Shown: positions 1 through 9,852, numbered from the stretch's first letter. The stretch is DNA of 64,000 nucleotides from Streptomyces corallincola (GCF_019104725.1 NZ_JAHRXF010000002.1:186001-250000), one strand, 5' to 3'. The notes: generated by a model from the sequence alone, not told the origin. Translations and numbers: made by a program.

Positions 1-128
1 AAGACCAACGCGGCCAGCAGACACGCGATCCACACGGCGCGGCCGATCCTTCCCCAGACGCGCCGGGCGCGTGAGCGGGGCGGTGGTGTGTACGCGCGGG
101 GCCCGGCGTTCCGGTCGTGCCCTCGCAT
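1..128 (-). CDS. N-terminal part of a membrane or secreted protein (partial)
   Basis: An open frame runs off the left edge on the minus strand. It begins with ATG at 128 and gives about 42 visible residues: a basic, proline-rich cytoplasmic stretch (MRGHDRNAGPRAYTPP...), then RRVWGRIGRAV, then a hydrophobic run WIACLLAALV that looks like the start of a signal anchor. The rest of the gene is outside the window, so no family can be named. The ribosome binding site is weak (AGGCG upstream). It lies on the same strand as the PadR operon downstream of which it could be read. It could be a chance frame; the charge-then-hydrophobic pattern is the only support. Confidence 0.45.
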   Translation of the reverse strand, partial: MRGHDRNAGPRAYTPPPRSRARRVWGRIGRAVWIACLLAALV

Positions 129-385
129 CCGGTTTCGCCTGCGCTTGCGTGTGGGTTTGGGCGGGCGGTGGGGCGGGGCCACACGGTCCTCCGGTGAGGT
201 GCCCGCCGGACAGACCGTGCGGGGGCGCGGACATCGCGCCCCCCATCTGTACACCCTGAGGGGCCGTGGGCGATATCCCGCCGGGAGCGGAGCACACCGG
301 CCGGTGGCCGAGACCCGCTCGCGCACAGCGTCCCGGCCCCTCACCGGGGCACCGCCCCTCGCTACGGCGCCTCTCCTCATCTCCC

Positions 386-1438
386 TTACGGGCGCCGCGC
401 GTTCAGCAGGGCGCCGATTCTGGCCGCTGCTTCCGACAGGGCGTCGCGCGCCGTGGTGAGCTGCTCGGGGGTGACACCGTGGTCGCGGGCCGCGTCGCGG
501 ATGTCGTCCCGGAAGCGGTCCAGCAGGCGGTCCAGGTCGCGGACCGGGTCGCCGCTGCCCTCCGCGTGCGCCCACTCGGGGGCGTACTCCGCCGGGAAGT
601 CGTCCTTGGTGGTGGAGAAGACCGGGCCCCCGGCAGGGTAGGCGTCCGGTGCCTTCGGGGGGCGCCCGGTGCTCCGGTCCTTGCCGAACTCCTTCCCGAA
701 GTCCCCGAACTCCTTGGCCAGTTCGGCCAGGCCCTCGCGGACGCCGGTCGGCCAGTCGCCCCGGCTGAAGTGGGTCTGGACGCGGTCCTGCACCCGGCGG
801 GCGACGCGCTGCATCTCCTCCTGGGCCTGCGCCCGCGCCCGTGCCTGCGCCTCCTGGGCCTGGTTGCGGGCGCGCTGTGCCTCCTCGCGGGCGCGGCGGC
901 TCTCGTCCTTGGCGCGGCGGGCCTGCTCCTTCCACTCCTGCCGGACCCGGCGCATCTCCTCCTTGGTCGCGCGCCACGCCTCCCGGTCGTCCGGGGTGCC
1001 GGACTCGCCGCCGGTGCCCGCCTCCGTGCCGGTGCCACCCGTGGTGTCCCGGTGGGCTCCGGAGGTCGCCGCGCGCACCTCGCGCCGCAGATCACCGGCC
1101 GCGCCGCGCACGTCCGCCCGGATCTCGGCGGCGAGTTCGGCCACCGACTCCCGGATCTCCAGCTCCAGATCGGCCAGTTCACCGCTGCGGTCCGCCAACT
1201 CGGCCCGGCCCGCGTCCGTGATGGCGTACACCTTCCGGCCGCCCTCGGTGGTGTGCGTGACCAGGCCCTCGGCCTCCAGCTTGGCGAGCCTGGGGTACAC
1301 CGTGCCCGCCGAGGGGGCGTAGAGGCCCTGGAAGCGCTCCTCCAGCAGCCGGATCACCTCGTAGCCGTGACGCGGGGCCTCGTCGAGCAGCTTGAGCAGG
1401 TAGAGGCGGAGGCGGCCGTGGGCGAAGACGGGAGGCAT
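386..1438 (-). CDS. PadR-family transcriptional regulator with long coiled-coil tail
   Basis: About 350 residues. The first 80 or so form a PadR winged helix: GRLRLYLLKLLDEAPRHGYEVIRLLEE, then PSAGTVYPRLAKLEAEGLV and GRKVYAITDAGRAEL. The remainder is unusually long for PadR (many are 110-200 aa) and is rich in Ala, Arg, Glu and Gln (ATKEEMRRVRQEWKEQARRAKDES), a likely coiled coil, followed by an acidic C-terminal part ending in LLNARRP. The ATG at 1438 is one base after the TGA of the upstream DUF4097 gene, so translation is probably coupled. PadR proteins usually repress their own operon; the perfect inverted repeat at 2472-2499 upstream of the operon is the obvious operator. Family assignment is firm; the signal sensed is unknown. 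Confidence 0.9.
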   Translation of the reverse strand: MPPVFAHGRLRLYLLKLLDEAPRHGYEVIRLLEERFQGLYAPSAGTVYPRLAKLEAEGLVTHTTEGGRKVYAITDAGRAELADRSGELADLELEIRESVAELAAEIRADVRGAAGDLRREVRAATSGAHRDTTGGTGTEAGTGGESGTPDDREAWRATKEEMRRVRQEWKEQARRAKDESRRAREEAQRARNQAQEAQARARAQAQEEMQRVARRVQDRVQTHFSRGDWPTGVREGLAELAKEFGDFGKEFGKDRSTGRPPKAPDAYPAGGPVFSTTKDDFPAEYAPEWAHAEGSGDPVRDLDRLLDRFRDDIRDAARDHGVTPEQLTTARDALSEAAARIGALLNARRP

Positions 1439-1439
1439 G

Positions 1440-2429
1440 TCAGAGCACCTTCTTGTCGGTGGAGCCGTCGGCCGGGGCGTCCGCGGAGCCCGGACCGGAA
1501 ACGGAATTGTCCCCCGGACCGGCGACCGGCGGCCCGCTCTCCTGCCCGCCGTCGCCGTCGCCGTCCCGGCCGTTGACCGTGTCGCCGTCGCCGTGGCCGA
1601 AACCGCCGTCGCCGTCCTCGTCCTCGCCCGGCGGGCGGCGCAGCAGGGCGATCGAGCCGGAGACCGTCGTGGCCCGCAGTCTGCCGTTGCCCGCACCGAG
1701 GCGGCCGGTGATCTTGTGGGCGCCCCACTGGCCGTGCACCCGAAGGTCCTCGAAGGCGCTGGAGACCGTGCCGCTCGCGGTGTTGGCCTCGACCTCCGCG
1801 TCCGCCGGGTGCGGCAGCCGGATCGCTATCTCCCCGGAGACGCTGGTCAGCCGCACATCGGTCGGCCCGTCCGGGTCCAGGTCGATGATCATCGAGCCGC
1901 TCACGGTGTCCGCCCGCACGGCCGACCCGGCACCCTCCACCACCGTCAGGTCACCGGAGACCGAGTTGAACCGCAGGTCCCCCGTGACGGCCTGCGCCTC
2001 CAGGTTCCCCGAGACGGTGTCCGCGCGGACCGGTCCCGAGAGGCCCACCAGGGTCGTGTCACCGGTGACGCCCTTGACCACCGAGGCGCCGTCGATCCCG
2101 GAGACCACCGCGCCCGCGCCGACCACGCCCACTTCCACCCGCGTGCCGCTCGGCACGGCCAGGGAGACGACCGCGCTGCGCTTCCAGCCCTTGCGGTCTA
2201 GCCACTTCAGGAAGCCCTTCCAGGGCAGGTCGTCGTAGACCACGGACAGGGTGCCGTCCCGGTGGGTGACGACCAGCGGCGGGCCCTCGATGTCCGAGAT
2301 CTCCAGCCGGGCGGAACCCTCGTCGGTGCCCACCACGTTGACCGTTCCGTTGACGATGCGGACGCGCAGGTCGCTCACCGGGGCGTCGAAGGTCAGCTTG
2401 CGTGGCTCTGCGACGGACCACTCGGACAT
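1440..2429 (-). CDS. DUF4097 beta-helix (adhesin-like) protein
   Basis: A 329-residue protein made of repeating short beta strands such as VRADTVSGNLEAQAVTGDL, RFNSVSGDLTV and VRLTSVSGEIAIRL, the pattern of DUF4097 (right-handed parallel beta helix). There is no signal peptide or membrane span, so it is predicted cytoplasmic. The C-terminal 70 residues are low complexity, rich in Gly, Asp and Glu. ATG at 2429 is chosen because GAGGAGG sits just upstream; a longer frame to 2468 lacks a site. It is the first gene of an operon with the PadR regulator. The same pairing is common in actinobacteria and is often linked to envelope stress; that link is inference here. Confidence 0.85.
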   Translation of the reverse strand: MSEWSVAEPRKLTFDAPVSDLRVRIVNGTVNVVGTDEGSARLEISDIEGPPLVVTHRDGTLSVVYDDLPWKGFLKWLDRKGWKRSAVVSLAVPSGTRVEVGVVGAGAVVSGIDGASVVKGVTGDTTLVGLSGPVRADTVSGNLEAQAVTGDLRFNSVSGDLTVVEGAGSAVRADTVSGSMIIDLDPDGPTDVRLTSVSGEIAIRLPHPADAEVEANTASGTVSSAFEDLRVHGQWGAHKITGRLGAGNGRLRATTVSGSIALLRRPPGEDEDGDGGFGHGDGDTVNGRDGDGDGGQESGPPVAGPGDNSVSGPGSADAPADGSTDKKVL

Positions 2430-2471
2430 GGATGCCTCCTCGGGCGGGCACGGTCGCGGATGCGACACGTC

Positions 2472-2520
2472 ATATCGTGTCTCCTGTCAAACACGATATA
2501 TCGCGGTGCGCAGAAGTCAA
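2472..2520 (-). promoter_or_regulatory. Promoter with overlapping PadR-type operator
   Basis: A perfect 9-bp inverted repeat, ATATCGTGT (2472-2480) and ACACGATAT (2491-2499), is separated by 10 bases. On the minus strand TTGACT (2515-2520) and TATCGT (2493-2498), 16 bp apart, form a good -35/-10 pair whose -10 lies inside one operator arm. A repressor bound here would block the DUF4097-padR operon, giving autoregulation by the PadR protein. The inverted repeat is seen directly; assignment to this PadR is inference from position. Confidence 0.75.
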
Positions 2521-2625
2521 GGAGTCATTTCTGCTTAGGCTGTCGGTGAACACCGGAACCGCAGCACACCGGCACCACAGCCCGCCCGGCACCCCACCGC
2601 CGGGCGGCATCACGAGAGGCAGGCC

Positions 2626-2808
2626 ATGTACTTCACCGACCGCGGCATCGAGGAGTTGGAGAAGCGGCGCGGCGAGGAGGAGGTCACCTTCGAGTGGCTT
2701 GCCGAGCAGCTCCGCGCCTTCGTGGACCTCAACCCCGACTTCGAGGTCCCGGTAGAGCGGCTGGCCACCTGGCTGGCCCGGCTGGACGACGAGGACGAGG
2801 ACGAGTAG
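2626..2808 (+). CDS. Small conserved acidic protein (DUF6104-like)
   Basis: Sixty residues beginning MYFTDRGIEELEKRRGEEEV and ending in the acidic tail DDEDEDE. It is soluble, largely helical and acidic. The sequence resembles the short actinomycete family DUF6104, of unknown function. GAGAGGCAGG precedes the ATG. It is transcribed divergently from the DUF4097-padR operon and convergently with kgd, with which it shares a hairpin terminator. Function unknown. Confidence 0.8.
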   Translation: MYFTDRGIEELEKRRGEEEVTFEWLAEQLRAFVDLNPDFEVPVERLATWLARLDDEDEDE

Positions 2809-2879
2809 CCACCCGTAGGGAACGCCCCGTACGGAACGCCCGTAGACACCGACCCGGACGGGAACCCCCGCACGGAAAA

Positions 2880-2924
2880 GGGCCTGGCCCCGGACTTCCT
2901 CGGAAGGAAGCCGGGGCCAGGCCC
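2880..2924. terminator. Bidirectional hairpin terminator between the small protein gene and kgd
   Basis: A 14-bp perfect stem (2880-2893 with 2911-2924, GGGCCTGGCCCCGG and its complement) encloses a second small stem CTTCCT/AGGAAG. It lies between convergent genes and can serve both. There is no strong T-run, which is usual in high-GC actinobacteria. Confidence 0.8.
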
Positions 2925-2942
2925 GTCGTACCGCTCGGAGAG

Positions 2943-5900
2943 CTACGCGTCGAACACCTCGTGCACCAGCTGCTCCTGCTCGGCCTGGTGGCGCTTGGCG
3001 GAGCCCACCGCCGGGGACGAGCCGTGCGGGCGCGAGATGCGCCGCAGCCGCTCACCGGCCGGGATGTCCGCGCCGACCGCCAGGTCCAGGTGGTCGATCA
3101 GGTTGAGCGCGATGAACGGCCAGGCACCCTGGTTCGCCGGCTCCTCCTGCGCCCACAGGTACTTCTCGGCGTTCGGGTACTTGGCGATCTCCGCCTGGAG
3201 CTCCGCACCCGGCAGCGGGTACAGGCGCTCGATGCGGATGATCGCGGTGTCCGTGACGCCGCGCTTGACCCGCTCGGCCTCCAGGTCGTAGTACAGCTTG
3301 CCCGCCACGAAGACGACCTTGCGCACGGCCGCCGGGTCCACCGAGGCGTCCCCGATGACCGGGCGGAACTCGCCCGAGGTGAACTCCTCCGTCTTCGACG
3401 CGGCGGCCTTCAGGCGCAGCATCGACTTCGGGGTGAAGACCACCAGCGGCTTGTGGTGCGGGTTGTGCACCTGCCACCGCAGGAGGTGGAAGTAGTTCGA
3501 CGGCAGGGTCGGCATGGCGACCGTCATGTTGTTCTGCGCGCAGAGCTGGAGGAACCGCTCGACACGGGCCGAGGAGTGGTCCGGGCCCTGGCCCTCGTAG
3601 CCGTGCGGCAGCAGCAGGGTGACGCCGGACGTCTGGCCCCACTTCTGCTCGGCGGCCGAGATGTACTCGTCCACCACGGTCTGCGCGCCGTTGACGAAGT
3701 CGCCGAACTGCGCCTCCCACATCACGAGCGCGTCCGGGCGGGCCAGCGAGTAGCCGTACTCGAAGCCCATGACCGCGTACTCGGACAGCAGGGAGTTGTA
3801 GACGTTGTACCGGGCCTGCTCGTCGCCCAGGTACTGGAGCGGGGTGTGCTCCTCGCCGGTCTCCCGGTCGATGAGGACCGCGTGCCGCTGGCCGAAGGTG
3901 CCGCGCTGGGAGTCCTGGCCGGACAGCCGGACCGGGGTGCCCTCCATCAGCAGCGAGCCGACGGCGAGGGTCTCGCCCATGCCCCAGTCGATCGTCCCGT
4001 CCTCCACCATCGCGGCCCGGCGCTGGAGCTGCGGCAGCAGGCGCGGGTGCACGTGGAAGGTGTCGGGGATGTTGACCTGGGACTCCGCGATCCGCTTGAC
4101 GACCTCGGCGGAGATCGCGGTCGGGACCGCGACCGGGAAGCCGTCCTGCGGGGCCTGGGAGTCACCGGCGGCGGGCTGCTGCGCGGTGGCCTCGCGGACC
4201 TCCGTGAAGACCTTCTCCAGCTGGCCCTGGTAGTCCTGGAGCGCCTGTTCGGCCTCTTCCAGGGTGATGTCGCCGCGACCGATCAGGGACTCGGTGTAGA
4301 GCTTGCGCACCGAGCGCTTCTTGTCGATCAGGTCGTACATCAACGGCTGGGTGAAGGCCGGGTTGTCGGACTCGTTGTGACCGCGGCGGCGGTAGCAGAT
4401 GAGGTCGATCACCACGTCCTTGTTGAACGCCTGGCGGAACTCGAAGGCGAGCCGCGCCACGCGCACGACGGCCTCCGGGTCGTCGCCGTTCACGTGGAAG
4501 ATCGGGGCCTCGATCATGCGCGCCACGTCCGTCGCGTACATGGAGGAACGCGAGGACTCGGGGGCCGCGGTGAAGCCGACCTGGTTGTTGATGACGATGT
4601 GGACCGTGCCGCCGGTGCGGTAGCCGCGCAGCTGCGACATGTTCAGCGTCTCGGCCACGACGCCCTGGCCCGCGAAGGCCGCGTCACCGTGCAGGGCGAC
4701 GGGGAGGACGGTGAAGTCCGTGCCGCCCTTGTTGATGATGTCCTGCTTGGCGCGGGCGATGCCCTCGATGACCGGGTCCACCGTCTCCAGGTGGGACGGG
4801 TTGGCGGCCAGCGAGACGGTGATCTGCTCGCCGTCCAGACCGGTGAAGGTGCCCTGGGCGCCCAGGTGGTACTTCACGTCGCCGGAGCCGTGCATCGACT
4901 TCGGGTCGAGGTTGCCCTCGAACTCCCGGAAGATCTGCGCGTACGACTTGCCGACGATGTTGGCGAGGACGTTCAGCCGGCCGCGGTGGGCCATGCCGAT
5001 GACGACCTCGTCCAGCCGCGACTCGGCCGCGGAGTCGATCACCGCGTCCAGCAGCGGGATGACCGACTCGCCGCCCTCCAGGGAGAAGCGCTTCTGGCCG
5101 ACGTACTTGGTCTGCAGGAAGGTCTCGAACGCCTCCGCAGCGTTCAGCCGCCGCAGGATGCGCAGCTGCTCCTCGCGCTCGGGCTTGGTGTGCGGGCGCT
5201 CGATGCGGTCCTGGATCCACTTGCGCTGCTTGGGGTCCTGGATGTGCATGAACTCGATGCCGGTGGTGCGGCAGTACGAGTCGCGCAGCACGCCGAGGAT
5301 GTCGCGCAGCTTCATCAGGGACTTGCCGGAGAAGCCGCCGACGGCGAACTCGCGCTCCAGGTCCCACAGCGTCAGCCCGTGCTCGGTGATGTCGAGGTCG
5401 GGGTGCTTGCGCTGGCGGTACTCCAGCGGGTCGGTGTCGGCCATGACGTGGCCGCGGACCCGGTAGGAGTGGATCAGCTCGAAGACGCGGGCGGCCTTGG
5501 TGACGTCGTCGTCGTGGCTGGCGTCGATGTCCTTGAGCCAGCGGACCGGCTCGTAGGGGATGCGCAGCGCCTCGAAGATGGCGTCGTAGAAGCCGTTCTC
5601 GCCGAGCAGCAGGTTGGCGACCTGGCGCAGGAACTCGCCGGACGCGGCGCCCTGGATGACCCGGTGGTCGTAGGTCGAGGTCAGCGTCATGACCTTGGAG
5701 ACGCCGAGCTTGTTCAGGGTGTCCTGGGAGGTGCCCTGGAACTCCGCCGGGTAGTCCATCGAGCCGACGCCCATGATGACCGACTGGCCGGGCATCAGAC
5801 GCGGCACGGAGTGCACGGTGCCGAGGCCGCCGGGGTTGGTCAGCGAGACGGTGACACCGGTGAAGTCGTCCATCGTCAGCTTGCCGTCGCGGGCGCGGCG

Positions 5901-6734
5901 GACGATGTCCTCGTAGGCCTGCCAGAACTCGAAGAAGTTCAGCGTCTCGGCCTTCTTGATGGCGGCCACGACGAGCTGGCGGTCGCCGTTGGGCTTCACC
6001 AGGTCGATGGCCAGGCCGAGGTTGACGTGCGGCGGCTTGACGAGGGTCGGCTTGCCGTCCTTCTCGCCGAACGACCAGTTCATCGGCGGCATGGCCTTGA
6101 TGGCCTGCACCATCGCGTAGCCGATCAGGTGCGTGAAGGAGATCTTCCCGCCCCGCGCGCGCTTCAGGTGGTTGTTGATGACGATGCGGTTGTCGAACAG
6201 CAGCTTCACCGGGACCGCGCGCACCGACGTGGCGGTGGGCAGCTCCAGCGAGGCGTTCATGTTCTTCACCACGGCGGCGGCCGGGCCGCGCAGCGTGACC
6301 AGCTCGGGGCCCTCCGGGGCCGCGGTGGCCTCACCGGCGGGCGCGGACGGCGCGGCGGCGGGCTTCGCCGCGGGCTGCGCCTTCGGCTGCGCGGGCTGCA
6401 CCGGAGCGGCCTGGGCCGGCTTCGCGGCGGCCGGGGCGGCGGGCGCGGCCGGGGCCTGCGCGGCGGGCGCGGGCGCCTGCGGGGCGGGCTGCGGTGCCGC
6501 GGGGGCGGCGGGCGCCGCCGGGGCGCTCGGAGTCTGCGGAGCGGCGGCGGGCGCACCCGGCTTGTAGTCGGCGAAGAAGTCCCACCAGGCTCGGTCTACC
6601 GAATTCGGGTCCTGGAGGTACTGCTGATAGATCTCATCGACGAGCCACTCGTTGGCACCGAAGGCCGCGGCGGGGTTCTTCCCGGCTTGGTCGTCGGTGG
6701 AGACGCTCGAATTACTGGGGGACTGTGGCGACAC
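2943..6734 (-). CDS. kgd: Multifunctional 2-oxoglutarate decarboxylase/dehydrogenase E1 with fused acyltransferase domain (Kgd/SucA)
   Basis: About 1263 residues. Order: an E1 N-terminal helix ([19 protein letters not shown], residues 29-47), a 75-residue Ala/Pro/Gln linker, a catalytic E2-type acyltransferase domain without lipoyl domain (about 140-375, active-site motif DHRVIQG near 356), then the thiamine-diphosphate E1 part with [23 protein letters not shown] and VINNQVGFT. This fused form is typical of actinobacteria and converts 2-oxoglutarate to succinyl-CoA or succinate semialdehyde in the TCA cycle, together with separate E2/E3 subunits. GTG at 6734 (residues SPQSPSNSS follow) is preferred as the family start; a GTG at 6761 adds nine residues. 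It is monocistronic, ending at a hairpin. Confidence 0.95.
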   Translation of the reverse strand: MSPQSPSNSSVSTDDQAGKNPAAAFGANEWLVDEIYQQYLQDPNSVDRAWWDFFADYKPGAPAAAPQTPSAPAAPAAPAAPQPAPQAPAPAAQAPAAPAAPAAAKPAQAAPVQPAQPKAQPAAKPAAAPSAPAGEATAAPEGPELVTLRGPAAAVVKNMNASLELPTATSVRAVPVKLLFDNRIVINNHLKRARGGKISFTHLIGYAMVQAIKAMPPMNWSFGEKDGKPTLVKPPHVNLGLAIDLVKPNGDRQLVVAAIKKAETLNFFEFWQAYEDIVRRARDGKLTMDDFTGVTVSLTNPGGLGTVHSVPRLMPGQSVIMGVGSMDYPAEFQGTSQDTLNKLGVSKVMTLTSTYDHRVIQGAASGEFLRQVANLLLGENGFYDAIFEALRIPYEPVRWLKDIDASHDDDVTKAARVFELIHSYRVRGHVMADTDPLEYRQRKHPDLDITEHGLTLWDLEREFAVGGFSGKSLMKLRDILGVLRDSYCRTTGIEFMHIQDPKQRKWIQDRIERPHTKPEREEQLRILRRLNAAEAFETFLQTKYVGQKRFSLEGGESVIPLLDAVIDSAAESRLDEVVIGMAHRGRLNVLANIVGKSYAQIFREFEGNLDPKSMHGSGDVKYHLGAQGTFTGLDGEQITVSLAANPSHLETVDPVIEGIARAKQDIINKGGTDFTVLPVALHGDAAFAGQGVVAETLNMSQLRGYRTGGTVHIVINNQVGFTAAPESSRSSMYATDVARMIEAPIFHVNGDDPEAVVRVARLAFEFRQAFNKDVVIDLICYRRRGHNESDNPAFTQPLMYDLIDKKRSVRKLYTESLIGRGDITLEEAEQALQDYQGQLEKVFTEVREATAQQPAAGDSQAPQDGFPVAVPTAISAEVVKRIAESQVNIPDTFHVHPRLLPQLQRRAAMVEDGTIDWGMGETLAVGSLLMEGTPVRLSGQDSQRGTFGQRHAVLIDRETGEEHTPLQYLGDEQARYNVYNSLLSEYAVMGFEYGYSLARPDALVMWEAQFGDFVNGAQTVVDEYISAAEQKWGQTSGVTLLLPHGYEGQGPDHSSARVERFLQLCAQNNMTVAMPTLPSNYFHLLRWQVHNPHHKPLVVFTPKSMLRLKAAASKTEEFTSGEFRPVIGDASVDPAAVRKVVFVAGKLYYDLEAERVKRGVTDTAIIRIERLYPLPGAELQAEIAKYPNAEKYLWAQEEPANQGAWPFIALNLIDHLDLAVGADIPAGERLRRISRPHGSSPAVGSAKRHQAEQEQLVHEVFDA

Positions 6735-6854
6735 GGCGGCAACCGCCCTCTTCCGCTTCACAAGGCAACTGGACAGCGGGAATAAAGGCTACGCCCCCTG
6801 GAGGGCGAAGGTCAGGTCGGGCCGGTTCTTCGTCGCGTAAGTCACATCGGAAAT

Positions 6855-6887
6855 CTTGTTTCAGGGCTTGAAATGGCGGGAAACAAG
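6855..6887. promoter_or_regulatory. Inverted repeat in the kgd upstream region
   Basis: CTTGTTTC (6855-6862) and GAAACAAG (6880-6887) form a perfect 8-bp inverted repeat with a 17-base spacer; inside it TTTCA and TGAAA form a second nested pair. It lies about 120 bp upstream of the kgd start in an A+T-richer patch of a 314-bp gene-free interval (6735-7048), where a promoter must be. It is a plausible operator, but no regulator can be assigned. I see nothing else distinct in this interval. Confidence 0.45.
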
Positions 6888-7048
6888 CGTGGTTCCGCGT
6901 CTGCGCGCGGGTGTGCGGACACGGCGGCCGCGGCCCGGCGCGCTGCCCTGGTGGGCGCGGTGCGGACCTGTCCCTGATCACACGGCCGGGAGCGTGGTGC
7001 GGGTACCCGGAGGCCAGTGGATCTTGCCGTTCCGGTCCGGACTTTACG

Positions 7049-8161
7049 TCAACTTTGGACGGAAGTCAGTCCCGGAAGGGTGATGATGATCCGACAGCCC
7101 CGCTCGGATTCGGCCACTCCGATCCGGCCGCCGTGCAGATCGACCGCCCAGCGCGCGATGGCCAGCCCGAGCCCCGTGCCGCCGTCGCTGCCGGGTCCGT
7201 GCGGGCGGGTCACCTGACCCCGGTTGAACCGCTCGAAGACCCGGTGCCACTCCGAGCGCGGGATGCCCGGACCCTCGTCCAGCACCTCCAGCTCCAGCGA
7301 CTCCGACTGCGGCCCCCGGCGCGCCTTCACCGTCACCCGGCCGTGCGGCGGGCTGTGCTTGACCGCGTTGTCGATCAGGTTGGCGACGACCTGGTGGATG
7401 CGCTCGGGGTCCGCGTGCGCGGTCAGTTCCGGCGGAGACACGTCCAGGTGCAGATGGACGTCGCTACGGGTGTGGGTGCCGGACCCGGAGGAGATCCCGG
7501 CGCGCGCCGAGGCGACCATGTTGGCCTCCTTCAGCACGCCCGACAGATACGGCCACACCTCGAAACGGCGCATTTTGAGCGGTACGACACCGTTGTCCAG
7601 CCGGGACAGGTCGAGCAGGGTCTCCACCAGGCGGCCGAGCCGCTCGGTCTGCTTCAGGGCGGTGCGCATGGTCTCCGGGTCGGCCTCGGTGAAGCCGTCC
7701 ACGATGTTCTCCAGCACCGCGCGCAGCCCGGCGATGGGGGTGCGCAGCTCGTGGGAGACGTTGGCGACCAGCTCCTTGCGCTGGCTGTCCTGCGCCTCCA
7801 GCTCGTCCGCCATCGCGTTGATCGTCTGGGCCAGGTCGCCCAGCTCGTCCCGGCGGTTCTCCCGCACCCGGCGCGTGTAGTCGCCGTGCGAGATGGACCG
7901 GGCCACCGTGTTCATCTCGTCCAGCGGCGCGGTCAGCGAGTGCGCCACGAACTGGGTGATGAGCAGGGTGGCGATCATCGAGAAGACCGTGATGAACCGC
8001 AGCTCGGTCTTGGTGTGCACCGCGATCATCGACAGACCGGTGGTGATCAGCACCGAGATGACGACCAGCGCGCCCAGCTTGGTCTTGATCGAGAACGGGC
8101 TCACGCCGCCCCAGGGTTCGTCCCCGGAGCTCCTCCGTGCGGCATCCCGTCCGTCGCTCAT
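7049..8161 (-). CDS. Two-component sensor histidine kinase
   Basis: 370 residues. Two membrane segments close together (about 30-47 and 56-73) leave almost no extracellular loop, so it may sense within the membrane or cytoplasm. HAMP follows (about 73-125), then the H-box VANVSHELRTPIAG with phospho-acceptor His137, then the ATPase with N-box VVANLIDNAVKHSPP, G1 DEGPGIP and G2 GTGLGLAIARWAV. ATG at 8161 overlaps the TGA of the response regulator (ATGA), so the two are translationally coupled and form a classical pair. The stimulus is unknown. Confidence 0.93.
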   Translation of the reverse strand: MSDGRDAARRSSGDEPWGGVSPFSIKTKLGALVVISVLITTGLSMIAVHTKTELRFITVFSMIATLLITQFVAHSLTAPLDEMNTVARSISHGDYTRRVRENRRDELGDLAQTINAMADELEAQDSQRKELVANVSHELRTPIAGLRAVLENIVDGFTEADPETMRTALKQTERLGRLVETLLDLSRLDNGVVPLKMRRFEVWPYLSGVLKEANMVASARAGISSGSGTHTRSDVHLHLDVSPPELTAHADPERIHQVVANLIDNAVKHSPPHGRVTVKARRGPQSESLELEVLDEGPGIPRSEWHRVFERFNRGQVTRPHGPGSDGGTGLGLAIARWAVDLHGGRIGVAESERGCRIIITLPGLTSVQS

Positions 8162-8898
8162 GGCGTCGGCGTCTCCAGCGCGTACCCCACACCGTGCACG
8201 GTGCGGATGCGTTCGGCGCCGATCTTCCGGCGCAGTGCCTTGATGTGGCTGTCCACCGTGCGGGTGCCGGAGGCGTCCGCCCAGTCCCACACCTCGGCGA
8301 GCAGCTGCTCGCGGGAGAGCACCGCGCGCGGGGTGTTGGCCAGGCACACCAGCAGGTCGAACTCGGTGGGCGTCAGGTGCACGTCCTCCGAGCGGACCCG
8401 GACCCGGCGCTGCGCGTGGTCGATCTCCAGCTCGCCCAGGCGCAGGATGCCGGAGCGGGGCGTGGTGGCGGCGATGGCCGCGCGCTCCACCCGGCGCAGC
8501 AGCACGTGCACCCGCGCGGCGAGTTCGCGCATGGAGAACGGCTTGGTCATGTAGTCGTCGGCGCCGACCCCGAGGCCGACCAGCATGTCGGTCTCGTCGT
8601 CCCGCGCGGTGAGCATCATCACCGGCACCGGGCGCTGGGCCTGCACGCGGCGGCAGACCTCCAGGCCGTCGAAGCCCGGCAGCATGATGTCGAGGATCAG
8701 CAGGTCGGGCTGCCACGCCTCGGCCGTGTCCACGGCCGCCGGTCCGTCCATCGCGGTCTGCACCAGGAAGCCCTCGGCCCGCAGCCGGGTCGCGATGGCC
8801 TCGACGATCGTCGGATCGTCCTCGACGACGAGCACCCGGCGCTGGGCGCCCTGGGTGTTCGTGGCCGCGCTGGTCTGGGAGGTCTGTGTCTGCTCCAT
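8158..8898 (-). CDS. OmpR/PhoB-type response regulator
   Basis: 246 residues. Receiver domain with VLVVEDD acidic pocket, phospho-acceptor Asp70 in LLILDIMLPGFDG and Lys119 in DDYMTKPFS; C-terminal winged helix with HLTPTEFDLLVCL and RTVDSHIKALRRKIGAERIRTV. The ATG at 8898 is chosen over an upstream ATG (8958) because GGGGCGGG lies before it and the longer N-terminus is not domain-like. It is the first gene of the operon and overlaps the kinase by four bases. Regulates unknown targets. Confidence 0.93.
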   Translation of the reverse strand: MEQTQTSQTSAATNTQGAQRRVLVVEDDPTIVEAIATRLRAEGFLVQTAMDGPAAVDTAEAWQPDLLILDIMLPGFDGLEVCRRVQAQRPVPVMMLTARDDETDMLVGLGVGADDYMTKPFSMRELAARVHVLLRRVERAAIAATTPRSGILRLGELEIDHAQRRVRVRSEDVHLTPTEFDLLVCLANTPRAVLSREQLLAEVWDWADASGTRTVDSHIKALRRKIGAERIRTVHGVGYALETPTP

Positions 8899-9008
8899 CG
8901 CCCGCCCCTGCTGCTTTCCGGAATCCGTGGGGTGATCCCATGACTGCTCTCGACGCACTGGAAGATCCGCGTCAGGGCAGCACCCTACGGTGACACCCGG
9001 CGCCGTCG

Positions 9009-9689
9009 CTATCCAGGGCGTACGCCGAGATGGACGGCGTCCGGAACGCCACGGGCAACGGCCACCTCTTCGGTACGCACCTGCTGGAACCCGGCATTCC
9101 GCAAGGTTCCTTCAAATTCCGGCGAGGGCCGCGCCGACCATACCGCCAGCACCCCGCCGGGGTTCAACACCCTTGCGCAGGCGGCCAGTCCGGCCGGTGC
9201 GTACAGCTCGCCGTTGTCCTCCGTGACGGTCCATCCGGGTCCGTTGTCGATGTCGAGGCACAGCGCGTCGAACGTGTCCGATGTCTCATGCACGTAAGCG
9301 ACGAGGTCCGCCTCCGCGATGGCGGTGCGCGGGTCCGCGAGCGCCTCGGCGGTCGGTCCGGACAGCGGGCCGCCGGGCCGGTGCCAGTCCACGAGGGCCG
9401 GTTCCCGCTCGACCACCGTGATCCGGCCCCAGCGCGGGTCCGCCGCCGCGTGCGCCAGCGAGAAGCCGACACCGAGCCCGCCGATCAGCACGTCCGGCGC
9501 GGTCCGGCCGTCGAGCGCGTCGTACGCCGCGTCGATCAGCAGCCGCTCCGAGCGGCCGTCGGAGGTGTCCATCAGGAAGCAGCCGTTGGCGATGATCTGG
9601 AGCAGCGTGCCCTGTCTGCGCAGCACCACCTCGCCGTACGGCCCCTCCCGCCGGTCCAGCACTTCCGGGGGCTCGGTCGTGGCAGTCAT
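9009..9689 (-). CDS. Spermidine-synthase-like SAM-binding protein
   Basis: 226 residues with the spermine/spermidine synthase fold: EGPYGEVVLRRQGTLLQII, LLIDAAYDAL, the glycine loop DVLIGGLGVGFSLAHAA, VVEREPALVDWHRP, and DALCLDIDNGPGWTV. It is shorter than true polyamine synthases, and the usual polyamine-binding aspartate context is not obvious, so substrate is unclear. Many actinobacterial genomes carry such fused-free 'spermidine synthase-like' proteins. ATG at 9689 (MTATTEPPE) follows AGGA. It is a lone gene divergent from the rhomboid-like gene. Confidence 0.75.
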   Translation of the reverse strand: MTATTEPPEVLDRREGPYGEVVLRRQGTLLQIIANGCFLMDTSDGRSERLLIDAAYDALDGRTAPDVLIGGLGVGFSLAHAAADPRWGRITVVEREPALVDWHRPGGPLSGPTAEALADPRTAIAEADLVAYVHETSDTFDALCLDIDNGPGWTVTEDNGELYAPAGLAACARVLNPGGVLAVWSARPSPEFEGTLRNAGFQQVRTEEVAVARGVPDAVHLGVRPG

Positions 9690-9852
9690 ACGGCCATCCT
9701 GCTCGAACGGCGGGCCACGCACACGTGAATTACCGGGGCGGGCGGGAGCGCGCGCCTACGGGGTCCCTGTGAATCCCCGTCCGGGTGGCGTCGGTCATAG
9801 ACAGCGGGGCCGGGGGCGCAAAGGGTGGGCCGCGACGGAAGGAGCGCCCACC

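Noticed and set aside
2694..6785. A 1363-codon open frame on the plus strand
   Set aside because: It is the antisense shadow of kgd; its Gly/Arg/Leu-rich product has no domain pattern, and the opposite strand has an unmistakable enzyme.
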